Assembly: GCF_014192105.1 (NCBI RefSeq)
Contig: NZ_JACHXK010000015.1
Location: 62,001-126,000 of the forward strand
Reading direction: 5' to 3'
Length of the DNA stretch: 64,000 nucleotides
Origin: Paenibacillus phyllosphaerae
Lineage (GTDB): Bacteria > Bacillota > Bacilli > Paenibacillales > Paenibacillaceae
Numbering within the stretch: position 1 is the stretch's first letter; every line of letters starts with the position of its first letter. A program made the translations under genes and the position numbers. The notes below the pieces were generated by a model. That model made no database searches and was not told the origin of the DNA. It saw only the letters and a program-made list of their open reading frames with translations. Positions 54,220 through 62,808 of the stretch are shown in pieces.

Positions 54220-55152
54220 TTGAAACGATGGATGGTAGGGCTGATATTGCTGCTGCTCTTGGCTGGCTGTACGCAGAACGAGTCGAAGGAACCGCAGGAT
54301 CCGCCGACAGTCGCGGCTAATAACAAGGAAGCGGAACAGAACGATACGGGCGGCAGCCCTGATGCGAATACCGAACCTGAGCAGGTTACGGCACCGGAGC
54401 AGCTGGTGGAGCCCGAGGTGCTATTGGAAGGGCAGTACGCTTTCGCGGACGAAGCGGGCAAGCGGCTGTTGACGTTGGAAGGAGAAACGCCGGTAACTCC
54501 GGCTCAGAAGTATGCTTATGCAATCGGTCCGGGCGGATCGGTATTGCCGATCGCCTTTGCGAATGACCAGCCGGGGGACGAACAGGGGAATGGCCGGCAG
54601 ACGATGGCGAACTTCGATCATTTGGCAGGGGCGGTGTATACCGTTACGGAAGGCGCGGCGGAACCGAATGCGACGTATTTCTTGACCGCATCAGATGCGT
54701 GGAGTCATTCGAGCGCGGCATTAAGCACGGAAGGACAAGGGGAACAAGCGACGGAGGCGTTAATCGAGACGATCGCAACAGCCAAAAACCGCCCCGTTCA
54801 ATACGCGGCCAAGGTTGGAGATGTCGAGACGGAGCGGGTCCTGTACTTGGTCCAATTCGAGCGGCAAGGTGATGACATGCTGGCCAGCCTTGTGCTTCAG
54901 CAAGGTGACCAACTGTCGTATTACGATATGCCGGCTGTCTACAATGAAGGGAGCACTTGGCGCGTCGACGATGGGGGCGAGATTCATGCGGAACAGTTCG
55001 CCTTGTACGCCGCCGCGGATACAGCCAAAGGGTTGCTGCTGGGTCTCGCTTGGATCGGCGCGGAAGGCGAGAATGCCTTCTTCCTGTTGGAGGATGGAGC
55101 AGGATTGAAGGAAGCGGGCGGACGTGTCGGCCGTTACATGGCACCGGAATAA
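54220..55152 (+). CDS. lipoprotein, unknown function
   Basis: 310 residues. Lipobox LLLLAGC at about 17, then an acidic Glu/Pro/Asn-rich linker (about 22-70) and a C-terminal globular domain (about 75-310) with no family recognised. TTG 54220 follows GAGGAGGTC by about 10 nt; an ATG lies 12 nt later. Probably anchored on the outer membrane face. Confidence 0.7.
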   Translation: MKRWMVGLILLLLLAGCTQNESKEPQDPPTVAANNKEAEQNDTGGSPDANTEPEQVTAPEQLVEPEVLLEGQYAFADEAGKRLLTLEGETPVTPAQKYAYAIGPGGSVLPIAFANDQPGDEQGNGRQTMANFDHLAGAVYTVTEGAAEPNATYFLTASDAWSHSSAALSTEGQGEQATEALIETIATAKNRPVQYAAKVGDVETERVLYLVQFERQGDDMLASLVLQQGDQLSYYDMPAVYNEGSTWRVDDGGEIHAEQFALYAAADTAKGLLLGLAWIGAEGENAFFLLEDGAGLKEAGGRVGRYMAPE

Positions 55153-55273
55153 AGGGACGCAGTTACAAGGCGAAGGAGCTGGCTTCTTCGTCTTTTTCGT
55201 TGTGCGAAGTAAGACGAATAACGCTTCTCGTCATCGTGTTCCGAGAATAAGTATCGTGTAAAGAAACAGCCCA

Positions 55274-55303
55274 TTGACACCGTTCAGCCATCTTAGGTAT
55301 ATT
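55274..55303 (+). promoter_or_regulatory. SigA-type promoter of the MBL hydrolase gene
   Basis: TTGACA (55274-55279), 18-nt spacer, TATATT (55298-55303). Confidence 0.8.
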
Positions 55304-55304
55304 A

Positions 55305-55332
55305 TAACCAACGGTTAGTAACCAATGGTTAT
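55305..55332. promoter_or_regulatory. two adjacent palindromic operators TAACCAAYGGTTA
   Basis: TAACCAACGGTTAG (55305-55318) and TAACCAATGGTTAT (55319-55332), back to back with 14-bp period and each with TAACC/GGTTA arms, immediately downstream of the -10. This suits a TetR-type repressor binding as two dimers. No TetR gene is in the window. Confidence 0.75.
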
Positions 55333-55356
55333 GAATTAGAACGGAGCGTGGATAAC

Positions 55357-56019
55357 GTGAAAATAACGCAGATTTCGAAGCATATTTGGAGCTTGAAAAT
55401 ATGGATGATCATTCCGGTGCAAGTGTGGGTGGTCGTGGAAGAGGATGGCGTCGTCCTCGTCGATGCGGGCATTCCGTCGATGGCTGGCGGCATCATGAAG
55501 TTTATCGAGAAGTTGAACGCAGGGCCGCTCAAGGCGATTGTGCTAACGCATGGGCATTCCGATCATGTCGGGGCGATTCCGAAGATACGCGAGCGCTATC
55601 CGGTTCCTGTCTATGTGCACGCGATCGAGAAGCCGTTCATGGAAGGCGAGGCGGCATATCCAAGACGGAAGAAGGCAGCCGCGAGTCTGGCCAAAGGGAT
55701 CGCAAGCCCGCTGCCAGATACAAGCATCAGCAATTCGGCGCGATTCGGCAGTCTGGCGATCCACTGGACGCCAGGACATTCGCCTGGCCATGTGGCGTTC
55801 TATCATGAAGGGGACGGCGTTCTGCTCGCGGGGGACCTGTTCACCGCGAAGAAAGGGCAGCTTCGCAAGCCGATGGCGATGTTCACGGCGGATATGGCAG
55901 AAGCGATGCGCAGCAGCCAGATCGTGCGCCAGCTGCAGCCCAAACGGCTGGAGGTATGCCACGGCAGCTCGGTGCTCAACCCGGCGTCGCAGATGGAGCG
56001 GTATTTGCAGCAAGCTTAG
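55357..56019 (+). CDS. MBL fold metallo-hydrolase
   Basis: 220 residues from GTG 55357 (GGAG 10 nt upstream; the GTG at 55348 is too close to it). Metal motif HGHSDH (65-70, LTHGHSDHVGAIPKI), WTPGHSPGHVAFYH and GDLFTAKKGQ are the usual ligand blocks. Glyoxalase-II-like; substrate unknown. Controlled by the double operator between its promoter and start. Confidence 0.92.
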   Translation: MKITQISKHIWSLKIWMIIPVQVWVVVEEDGVVLVDAGIPSMAGGIMKFIEKLNAGPLKAIVLTHGHSDHVGAIPKIRERYPVPVYVHAIEKPFMEGEAAYPRRKKAAASLAKGIASPLPDTSISNSARFGSLAIHWTPGHSPGHVAFYHEGDGVLLAGDLFTAKKGQLRKPMAMFTADMAEAMRSSQIVRQLQPKRLEVCHGSSVLNPASQMERYLQQA

Positions 56020-56041
56020 ATGCGTGGTCCGAAAAATGATT

Positions 56042-56083
56042 AAGAGCGTGAAGGGTCCCCTTAGGGATTCCTCCACGCTCTTG
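56042..56083. terminator. bidirectional terminator between MBL gene and epimerase gene
   Basis: AAGAGCGTG pairs with CACGCTCTT; inner AGGG/CCCT pairing; T-rich on the plus side. Confidence 0.75.
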
Positions 56084-56088
56084 TTCGT

Positions 56089-57300
56089 TTAACCGTGCTG
56101 CAGCCGCTCGATCATCTCGAAGCAGGCGCGGCTGTTATGGTACGGACATTTCCAGGCGCTTACCTTCGGCCCCGCCAAGTTCGGCACGCGATCATGGGTA
56201 ACGCTCCAATACCACTCGCCGTGCGTCTTGTCGACGAGATGTTCCTCAATGAAGGACCAGGATTGCCGGGCAGCGTCTAGATAGCGCTCTTCCCCGGTCA
56301 GCTGGTAGGCATTGAAGAATCCGACGACGGCTTCGGCCTGCGGCCACCAATCCTTGTGCGAGTCGATGATGCCGCTAGAGTCGGCTTCGTTCCAAAGGCC
56401 GCCGTCTTCATCGACGCCTTCATTAAGCGTTACGTCTGCCATCCGGATCGCGATCGCTTTGGCCCGGGCGAGCAGTTCTTCATCGCCGAGCACTTCGGCT
56501 GCTTCGACGATCAGCCAGCTGCCCTCGATATCATGACCGTAGGAGACATGATCGGATTTCACGTTCCATTGTTCATCGAAGAACAAGTGGAAATGGGCGG
56601 AGCGGTCGTCGATGATATGCGCCAGCGTCAGCTCGATGATGCCTTTAAGTTTGGCGTGAAGCGCCTCGTCTTGCCATACCCGGTATAGATTCGTGTACCC
56701 TTCCATGACATGCAGATGCGTATTCATCGACTTCTTCTCGTTCAGATCTTTGCCGCTCAAGCTTAAGTCGTCGGTCTCCTGCCAATCCCGCGCCAAGGCT
56801 TCGACATACCCGCCGTAGGCAGGATCGTAGCTGTGCTGCTCCAGAAGACGGAACAGCTCGATCGCTTCATTCAGCGCCTCCTGATGCCCGGTCGCCCGGT
56901 TGTACTCCGCGAACGCGTAGATCGCGAACGCCTGCCCGTACACCTGTTTTTTCGTCTCGCTAGGAGCGCCTTCGGCCGTGACGGACCAGTATAGACCGCC
57001 GTGTTGCGTATCGAAGAAATGCGCCTTCAAATAGGCATAAGCCCGTTCTGCCATCTTCAAGTACCGCTCATCCGGGAACAGACGGAACGCGGAGGCAAAG
57101 GTCCATAGGATGCGGGCGTTCAAGACGAGGCTCTTGTCCGCGGACGGATTGACGATCTGATCCGTGGACAGCTCGCCGATGAACCCGCCGCGCTGCTCGT
57201 CGATCGTATGGTTGATCCAGAAAGCTAAAATATTATCTTTAAGCTCTTGCTCGATGCGAGGGAGCCAGTTATTCGTGCGCGCAAGTTCTGTTGTTGTCAT
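56089..57300 (-). CDS. cellobiose/mannobiose 2-epimerase (AGE family)
   Basis: 403 residues, an alpha6/alpha6 barrel. Epimerises the reducing-end sugar of beta-1,4 disaccharides. Family blocks: RILWTFASAFRLF, KSMNTHLHVMEGYTNLYR, SYGHDIEGSWLIVEA, and the C-terminal KVSAWKCPYHNSRACFE carrying catalytic His. Its start overlaps the stop of the GH113 gene (ATGA-type), so the pair is an operon; with a beta-mannanase partner mannobiose is the likeliest substrate. Confidence 0.92.
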   Translation of the reverse strand: MTTTELARTNNWLPRIEQELKDNILAFWINHTIDEQRGGFIGELSTDQIVNPSADKSLVLNARILWTFASAFRLFPDERYLKMAERAYAYLKAHFFDTQHGGLYWSVTAEGAPSETKKQVYGQAFAIYAFAEYNRATGHQEALNEAIELFRLLEQHSYDPAYGGYVEALARDWQETDDLSLSGKDLNEKKSMNTHLHVMEGYTNLYRVWQDEALHAKLKGIIELTLAHIIDDRSAHFHLFFDEQWNVKSDHVSYGHDIEGSWLIVEAAEVLGDEELLARAKAIAIRMADVTLNEGVDEDGGLWNEADSSGIIDSHKDWWPQAEAVVGFFNAYQLTGEERYLDAARQSWSFIEEHLVDKTHGEWYWSVTHDRVPNLAGPKVSAWKCPYHNSRACFEMIERLQHG

Positions 57301-58265
57301 CGTGAAATGGATACCTCCTGATTCGTCTTCCCGGCATAGTAGTCATGAACGGTTTTTTCGGCTTTCTTGGCATACATGCAGTAGTCGGTATCGCGCTTGG
57401 CATCTTCAGGCGAGTAGAGCTTCGCCGGCCAATCCCACAGCATGAAGCCTTCGACCCATTCCCGCTTGTCGCATGCGCCGAACATGGTTTCGTAGAAGCG
57501 GGCTTGAATGTCTTCGTTATGCGCCCCTTGAAGTCCCCAGTCGTTCGGAAGATACTCCGAGCCCTCCCGGTTCGGACAGCCGGCTTCCATGAAGAAGAAC
57601 GGTTTGCCATGCCGATTCACGACGGCTTCAATCCGGTCCAGCTGTTCTTCCCACTTATCGATCGGATAGTAGCCGCTCGAGGAGATGACGTCGACCGCAT
57701 CCCACCATGCAACGTTATCTTCCTGGTATTTGTCGCAGTTGTACGTCACGATGCCGCTATAAACGCTGCGAACTTTCGCGATCAACTGCCGCCATTCCTG
57801 TTCGCGGCGGTCGGTCTGCACCATCTCGCATCCAATGCAGAACATTTCGCAGCCCGTTTCTTCCGCCATCTGGGCGTAGTGCAGGATGAAGGCTTCATAA
57901 GAAGCGAACCATTCCGACCACTTCGGCTCGCACGGAACGTCCTTGTCGAAGAAGTTGATATGCGCGCGCCATGTGCCGTCCTTACAGTTAACGACCGGCT
58001 TCAAACATACTTGAAGACCGAGCGATTTGGCTTTGCGGATCGCAAATCGGACTTCATCATCCGTTACGACCGGCGCTTCCCAGTAAGGGATCGTGGTCGA
58101 TTGCGGATGGTCCTGCAGCGCGCCGAAAGCAATGGCCGTCCAGTTCACGCCCAGCCGTTCTTTCATGAGCCTCATGGATTGCTCCGCCTCCGGCGTATCC
58201 CACGTGCCGCGTATACCGGTCCAGCCCCAGGTCATCCCCGCAACATAGCTTCCGAGCTGTTTCAT
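57297..58265 (-). CDS. glycoside hydrolase family 113 beta-mannanase-like
   Basis: 322 residues, no signal peptide, so intracellular. TIM barrel with general acid E147 (CIGCEM) and nucleophile E227 (FFFMEAGC), positions matching the known GH113 enzymes (about 151/231). RGTWDTPEAEQSMRLMKE and SSSGYYPIDKWEEQLDRIE fit the family. Would cut imported beta-1,4-manno-oligosaccharides, feeding the downstream 2-epimerase. GGAGGCGGTG precedes the ATG. Confidence 0.88.
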   Translation of the reverse strand: MKQLGSYVAGMTWGWTGIRGTWDTPEAEQSMRLMKERLGVNWTAIAFGALQDHPQSTTIPYWEAPVVTDDEVRFAIRKAKSLGLQVCLKPVVNCKDGTWRAHINFFDKDVPCEPKWSEWFASYEAFILHYAQMAEETGCEMFCIGCEMVQTDRREQEWRQLIAKVRSVYSGIVTYNCDKYQEDNVAWWDAVDVISSSGYYPIDKWEEQLDRIEAVVNRHGKPFFFMEAGCPNREGSEYLPNDWGLQGAHNEDIQARFYETMFGACDKREWVEGFMLWDWPAKLYSPEDAKRDTDYCMYAKKAEKTVHDYYAGKTNQEVSISR

Positions 58266-58576
58266 AACACCGCCTCCGATTCCATAGATGATCGTTTAAA
58301 ATAATAACTAATACATAACAACATAATAACAAAATGACCGACTGTCAATTAAAGACTTGAATTTGAACGTGAAAAGAATGAAATCAGATCTTCGGAAGCT
58401 AGGTGGAGGCAGGGTCATTGAGGGAATTAACGGGATGTAAGCGGGATTTAACCGGATTTTCATTGGGAGGCCGTCCACGTCTGTCTGGTCGTAGGTTGAT
58501 ATTTATTTTTCTTGATTAGGTAAATTCAAGACTAGAAAAAGCAATACAGACCATTTTTTAGTGCGGAATTGTCATT

Positions 58577-58601
58577 TATACTAGGTTTGTAAGCGCAATC
58601 A
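58577..58601 (+). promoter_or_regulatory. -10 box and cre-like site of the sugar ABC operon
   Basis: TATACT at 58577-58582 and TGTAAGCGCAATCA at 58588-58601, one mismatch from the CcpA cre consensus, 25 bp before the start. The site would give carbon catabolite repression. The rest of the divergent region 58266-58626 is AT-rich near 58300 (probable promoter of the GH113 gene) with no gene. Confidence 0.6.
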
Positions 58602-58626
58602 ACATTCGTACAGGGGGTTAAAGAGG

Positions 58627-59976
58627 ATGAAAAAATGGTTTTCGTTAGCTATAGTATCTGCTGTTATGCTAACAACACTGTCTGCATGTGGCAGCAACAA
58701 CAATGCCGAGCCGACGAATAACGGGGGCAACGCAGGTACGACGAACAACACCGAGACCAAATCCAATAATGCGGGTGCGACCAACACGAACGCGCCGGCA
58801 GAAGAGGCGACGGGGGATAGCGCAATCTCCGGCAAGGTCGTGTTCCTGACGAACCGTACGGATATGATCGATAAGCAGTATACGGATTACGAGAAGCGTT
58901 TCGAGGAGAAGTACCCGGGGGTTGACCTCCAGTTCGAAGCGATCACCGACTACGAGAAGAATTTGAAGATCCGCATCGCCTCTGGCAGCTTCCCGGATGT
59001 CGTCTTGCTGGCAGGCGGCATTCCGAATGCCGAGTTGCCGAAGTATTTTGCGCCGTTGGACGATATTCAGTTCTCCGATGAGCTGTACTATCAGGACCTG
59101 AAGAAAGTGGACGGCAAAATGTACGGGATTTCCTCCGGCAACAGCACCGTCGGCATCGTGTACAACAAGGAAGCATTCGCCAAAGCCGGCGTGACGGAAG
59201 TACCGAAGACGCTCGATGAATTCTACGCTGCCGCCGAGAAGCTGAAGGCTGCCGGCATCGTGCCGCTCGCCTCCAACTTCAAGGACAAGTGGCCGCTTGG
59301 CGCCTGGATCTATGATGTGCCGACGATGATCAGCAAGACGGCCGATCACCAGGATAAACGCGCCGAGACCGATACGCCGTATACGATGGATAATGTGTAT
59401 GGCCAGTCGTTCAGCATTCTGCGCACGCTGTACGAGAAAGGCTACCTGGAGAATGACGTCAACTCCACGAACTGGGAGCAATCGAAGAAAGATATCGCGC
59501 AAGGCAAATTCGGCATGTATCTGCTCGGCAACTGGGTCGTCAACCAGGTCATCGAGAACGGAGCGGCATCGGAGAACGTAGGCTTCTTCCCGTTCCCGTC
59601 TGACAACTCCGGCGAAGCCAAAGCTCCGCTTAACCCGGACTTCTTCTATGGCGTCAACAAAGACGGCAACGTAGCTGCGGCCAAAGCGTTCGTGCAATGG
59701 CTGATCGAGGAATCCGGCTACGACGACTTCGCAGGTTTCATCCCGACGCTGAAGAACAAGAAGCCGAAACTTGCGCAGCTTGAGGAGTTCAATACGTACA
59801 ACCCGACTTACGTAGAAGCGGTGCCGCCGCTCAGCCTGCCGACCGAAATCCAGAACAAAGCGCAAATCGAGCAGGAAGCGCTCGTCCAGGAGTTCGTGCT
59901 GTCGAAAGATCCGCAGAAAGTGCTCGACAAGTATAACGAGAAGTGGGCGAAAGCAAAGAGCGCTCTTGCTAAGTAG
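58627..59976 (+). CDS. sugar ABC transporter binding lipoprotein
   Basis: 449 residues. Lipobox LTTLSAC at about 20, an Asn/Thr/Gly-rich linker (25-65) and a family-1 solute-binding fold (YEKRFEEKYPGVDLQFEAITDYEKNLKIRIASGSFPDVVLL, SGNSTVGIVYNKEAFAKAG, GKFGMYLLGNW). Captures the oligosaccharide outside the cell for the two permeases downstream. Divergent from the GH113/epimerase pair, supporting a beta-mannoside substrate. AGGGGGTT precedes the ATG. Confidence 0.93.
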   Translation: MKKWFSLAIVSAVMLTTLSACGSNNNAEPTNNGGNAGTTNNTETKSNNAGATNTNAPAEEATGDSAISGKVVFLTNRTDMIDKQYTDYEKRFEEKYPGVDLQFEAITDYEKNLKIRIASGSFPDVVLLAGGIPNAELPKYFAPLDDIQFSDELYYQDLKKVDGKMYGISSGNSTVGIVYNKEAFAKAGVTEVPKTLDEFYAAAEKLKAAGIVPLASNFKDKWPLGAWIYDVPTMISKTADHQDKRAETDTPYTMDNVYGQSFSILRTLYEKGYLENDVNSTNWEQSKKDIAQGKFGMYLLGNWVVNQVIENGAASENVGFFPFPSDNSGEAKAPLNPDFFYGVNKDGNVAAAKAFVQWLIEESGYDDFAGFIPTLKNKKPKLAQLEEFNTYNPTYVEAVPPLSLPTEIQNKAQIEQEALVQEFVLSKDPQKVLDKYNEKWAKAKSALAK

Positions 59977-60092
59977 TGTGCAGGGAAGTGCACGCAGCAT
60001 TATGCTAAGGGGAATTGGTTTGCGTATAGGAAAGTGCACGCAGCATTCTACTAGGAATGATTTGCATGTGACGTAAGACACGCAGCATTCCG
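59977..60092. repeat. three imperfect ~44-bp hairpin repeats with CACGCAGCATT core
   Basis: CACGCAGCATT(C) occurs at 59991, 60037 and 60079, each after a short hairpin (GTGCA-GGGAAG-TGCAC; TGC...GCA; GTG...CAC). The core GCAGCATTC is shared with the repeats at 52967-53182. Confidence 0.75.
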
Positions 60093-60109
60093 CTGCTGTG
60101 AACCGAAGC

Positions 60110-60133
60110 AAGCCCCGCGCGCTGCGGGGCTTC
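60110..60133 (+). terminator. intra-operon hairpin between binding protein and permeases
   Basis: AAGCCCCGC pairs with GCGGGGCTT around a 5-nt loop with only TTCGCTTT after it, so partial termination is likely; it would keep the binding protein more abundant than the permeases. Confidence 0.65.
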
Positions 60134-60199
60134 GCTTTGGCCTCGATGAACGAACATTGTGTGCCGTAGAAGAACGATACAGGAGGGAGGAGGGATACT

Positions 60200-61090
60200 G
60201 TGTTTAACAGGCTTCCTTTTCATACACAGAGAAAGATCATTATCGTCGGCTTCGTGGCGATCCCGCTGCTGTTGCTGCTGACGTTCGCATACTATCCCGC
60301 CCTTGAGCTGATCCGGTTGAGCTTCACGGATTGGGACGGAATGAGCCCGGACAAGTCATGGATCGGCTGGGACAATTACAAAGAAGTATTCAGCAACCCC
60401 GAGATATTCGGCGTATTCAAGCATAACTTCGCTTATTTCGTCGTTGGGATCATTCAGAACATCCTCGCGATCTATTTCGCGATTATTCTAAACAGCAAGC
60501 TGCGCGGCAAGAATTTCTTCCGGCTGCTGCTCTTCCTGCCTTACATCCTCAATGGCGTGGCGGTCGCCTATCTATTCGGTTACGTGTTCGATACGACGAA
60601 CGGCTCGCTCAACACGTTCCTCGGCACGCTCGGATTCGATTCCCTGTCGCAGACGTCATGGCTAGGCAGCGAAGGCTTCGTGAACTACACGCTCGCTTCG
60701 ATCGGCTTATGGCGCTTCATGGGCTTCAATATGGTCATCTATCTGGCTGCGCTGCAGTCGATTCCTTCGGATCTGTACGAGGCGGCTTCGATCGACGGCG
60801 CGAACGGATGGCAACAATTCGTCTACATTACGCTGCCGAACATTTACAAAATCATCGAGCTGAACCTGTTCTTGACCGTGACCGGGGCGCTCGAGGTATT
60901 CGATCTTCCGTTCGTCCTGACTAACGGGGGACCTGCCGGAGCGAGCGAAACGTTCGTGATGAAGATCATCTCGACGGCGTTCCAGTTCAACAACTACGGC
61001 CTCGCTTCGGCGATGAGCGTCGTACTGCTGCTCTTCGTCGTGGTCGTCTTATCCATCCAGCGCTTCCTGCTGAACAGAGGGGGGAACTAA
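60200..61090 (+). CDS. sugar ABC permease (MalF/UgpA type)
   Basis: 296 residues from GTG with GGAGGGAGGAGGG upstream. Six helices; EAA loop YEAASIDGANGWQQFVYITLPNI. Part of the same operon as the binding protein, with the partner permease 5 nt downstream. No ATPase gene is in the operon, so a shared MsmX-type ATPase elsewhere is expected. Confidence 0.93.
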   Translation: MFNRLPFHTQRKIIIVGFVAIPLLLLLTFAYYPALELIRLSFTDWDGMSPDKSWIGWDNYKEVFSNPEIFGVFKHNFAYFVVGIIQNILAIYFAIILNSKLRGKNFFRLLLFLPYILNGVAVAYLFGYVFDTTNGSLNTFLGTLGFDSLSQTSWLGSEGFVNYTLASIGLWRFMGFNMVIYLAALQSIPSDLYEAASIDGANGWQQFVYITLPNIYKIIELNLFLTVTGALEVFDLPFVLTNGGPAGASETFVMKIISTAFQFNNYGLASAMSVVLLLFVVVVLSIQRFLLNRGGN

Positions 61091-61095
61091 TCAAC

Positions 61096-61932
61096 ATGAA
61101 ACTCAAATCGAACCTCTGGAACGGGATCAAGTACATCTCGCTGCTCCTTGCCGTATTCACCGTCGTATTCCCGCCGTATATCATTATCGTCAATGCCTTC
61201 AAGACCAAGGAGGAGTTCCAGAATAAGACGACGTTCTCGCTGCCGGACAGCTTCCTGAACTTCGCCAACTTCGCCAAGGCGTTCGAGCAGGCGAATATGC
61301 TGCGGGCATTCGGCAACACGCTGTTCATTCTCGCGCTGACGCTCGTGTTAAGCATTTTGCTCGGCGCGGCATTCTGCTATGCGGTGGGGCGTTTCGAGTT
61401 CCGCTTCAAGAATCTCATCGTCGGCCTGTTCCTGTTCGCGACCATCATCCCGAGCGTCACGACGCAAGTGGTCAACTATAAGACGATCAAGGGCATTCCG
61501 CTCGTCGACGCGTACAATATGCTCGGTCCGATCCTGCTCTACGTCGGCGCGGACATCATGATGATCTACATCTTCTTGCAGTTCATCCGCAACATTCCGT
61601 ATGAGCTCGACGAGAGCGCGATGTTGGAAGGGGCGTCGTTGTTCAAAATCTTCCGTTCGATCATCTTCCCGCTGCTCGCTCCGGCTACGGCGACGATCGT
61701 GATCTTGAAGACGATCAGCATCTACAACGACATGTTCATCCCGATGCTCTATCTGCCGAAACAGGAGCATATCGTCGTTTCGACCTCGCTCATGCGATTC
61801 TTCGGGGTAAACAGCGGCGACTGGCAGATGGTATCCTCCGCGATTCTGATCATCATGATTCCGACGGCGGTGATGTACCTGCTGCTGCAAAAATACATTT
61901 TTGCCGGCGTGACGACCGGTGCGGTAAAATGA
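61096..61932 (+). CDS. sugar ABC permease (MalG/UgpE type)
   Basis: 278 residues, six helices, EAA loop DESAMLEGASLFKIFRSIIFPLLAPA. Partner of the upstream permease in the oligosaccharide importer. Confidence 0.93.
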   Translation: MKLKSNLWNGIKYISLLLAVFTVVFPPYIIIVNAFKTKEEFQNKTTFSLPDSFLNFANFAKAFEQANMLRAFGNTLFILALTLVLSILLGAAFCYAVGRFEFRFKNLIVGLFLFATIIPSVTTQVVNYKTIKGIPLVDAYNMLGPILLYVGADIMMIYIFLQFIRNIPYELDESAMLEGASLFKIFRSIIFPLLAPATATIVILKTISIYNDMFIPMLYLPKQEHIVVSTSLMRFFGVNSGDWQMVSSAILIIMIPTAVMYLLLQKYIFAGVTTGAVK

Positions 61933-61961
61933 AAGAATTCGTGTAAGAGGAGGCGTGGCGG

Positions 61962-62729
61962 ATGCGTATTGTAATCGTGGATGACGAGGCGTTCATCCGC
62001 CTTGGGCTGGAGAAGATCATGTCCAAGATGGACCTTGGGGTCGAGGTGATCGCCTCCTGCAGCAGCGCGGCCGAGGGGCTTGCGACGCTCTCGAAGCTGG
62101 GCGAATCGGAGATCGACCTGTTAATAACGGACATCAAGATGCCGATCATGGACGGGCTGAAGCTGATCGAGCGAGTCCGCGAAAGGTTCAAGCAACTCAA
62201 TATCGTCGTCCTGAGCGGATTCAGCGAATTCGATTATGCGCGGACGGCGCTGCGTCATGGCGTACGCGATTATCTGCTCAAGCCGATCGACAAGACGGTG
62301 CTCTACGAGCTGTTGTCCCGGATGAAGCAGGAGAAGCGAGAGCTTTCCGAGGCGACGGTTTTAGCGGGCGCGGGCGTATCGGGGGCAGCGCCGGATGCGG
62401 ACCAGCACTACGTGATCGACAGCGTGAAGGCGATGCTGGAGAAAGAGTACGATAAGAACTTCGAACTGGAGCGGTTGGCCGAGCATGTCGGAATGAGCGG
62501 GGCTTACTTAAGCAGGCTGTTCCGCGAGAAGGCGAACATGACGCTGACGGATTATTTGATCCAGCTGCGCATCGAGAAGGCCAAGCAGTTCCTGATTGAC
62601 CACCCGCATCTGAAAAACTACGAGATCGCCCAACTGGTCGGCTACAGCGATCCGGTCTATTTCAACAAGCTGTTCAAGAAGATCGTCGGCGTGACGCCGA
62701 AGGATTACAAGGAGAGGCACCGGGGCTGA
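61962..62729 (+). CDS. response regulator with AraC HTH (YesN type)
   Basis: 255 residues. Receiver domain (1-120) with the acidic pocket VDDEA, phospho-acceptor D57 (LLITDIKMP), and K106 in LLKPIDK. C-terminal AraC HTH pair (about 145-253; LAEHVGMSGAYLSRLFREKANM, IAQLVGYSDPVYFNKLFKK). GAGGAGGCGTGGCGG precedes the ATG. Probably activates the sugar transport genes; the matching histidine kinase gene is not in the window directly up- or downstream. Confidence 0.94.
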   Translation: MRIVIVDDEAFIRLGLEKIMSKMDLGVEVIASCSSAAEGLATLSKLGESEIDLLITDIKMPIMDGLKLIERVRERFKQLNIVVLSGFSEFDYARTALRHGVRDYLLKPIDKTVLYELLSRMKQEKRELSEATVLAGAGVSGAAPDADQHYVIDSVKAMLEKEYDKNFELERLAEHVGMSGAYLSRLFREKANMTLTDYLIQLRIEKAKQFLIDHPHLKNYEIAQLVGYSDPVYFNKLFKKIVGVTPKDYKERHRG

Positions 62730-62756
62730 CTGCAGTCCGACCTCGTATGCGAAAAA

Positions 62757-62806
62757 GAAGAGCTGCCTGCCGTCATGCGATGATGGCGGGACAGCTCTTT
62801 CTTTTG
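62757..62806 (+). terminator. terminator after the response regulator
   Basis: AGAGCTG-CCTGCC-TCAT pairs with ATGA-GGCGGG-CAGCTCT, then TTCTTTTG; convergent with the lipoprotein gene. Confidence 0.75.
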
Positions 62807-62808
62807 TA

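Noticed and set aside
58669-60111. Minus-strand frame of 480 codons opposite the sugar-binding lipoprotein gene
   Set aside because: Mirror frame of a clear lipoprotein gene; no coherent protein features.
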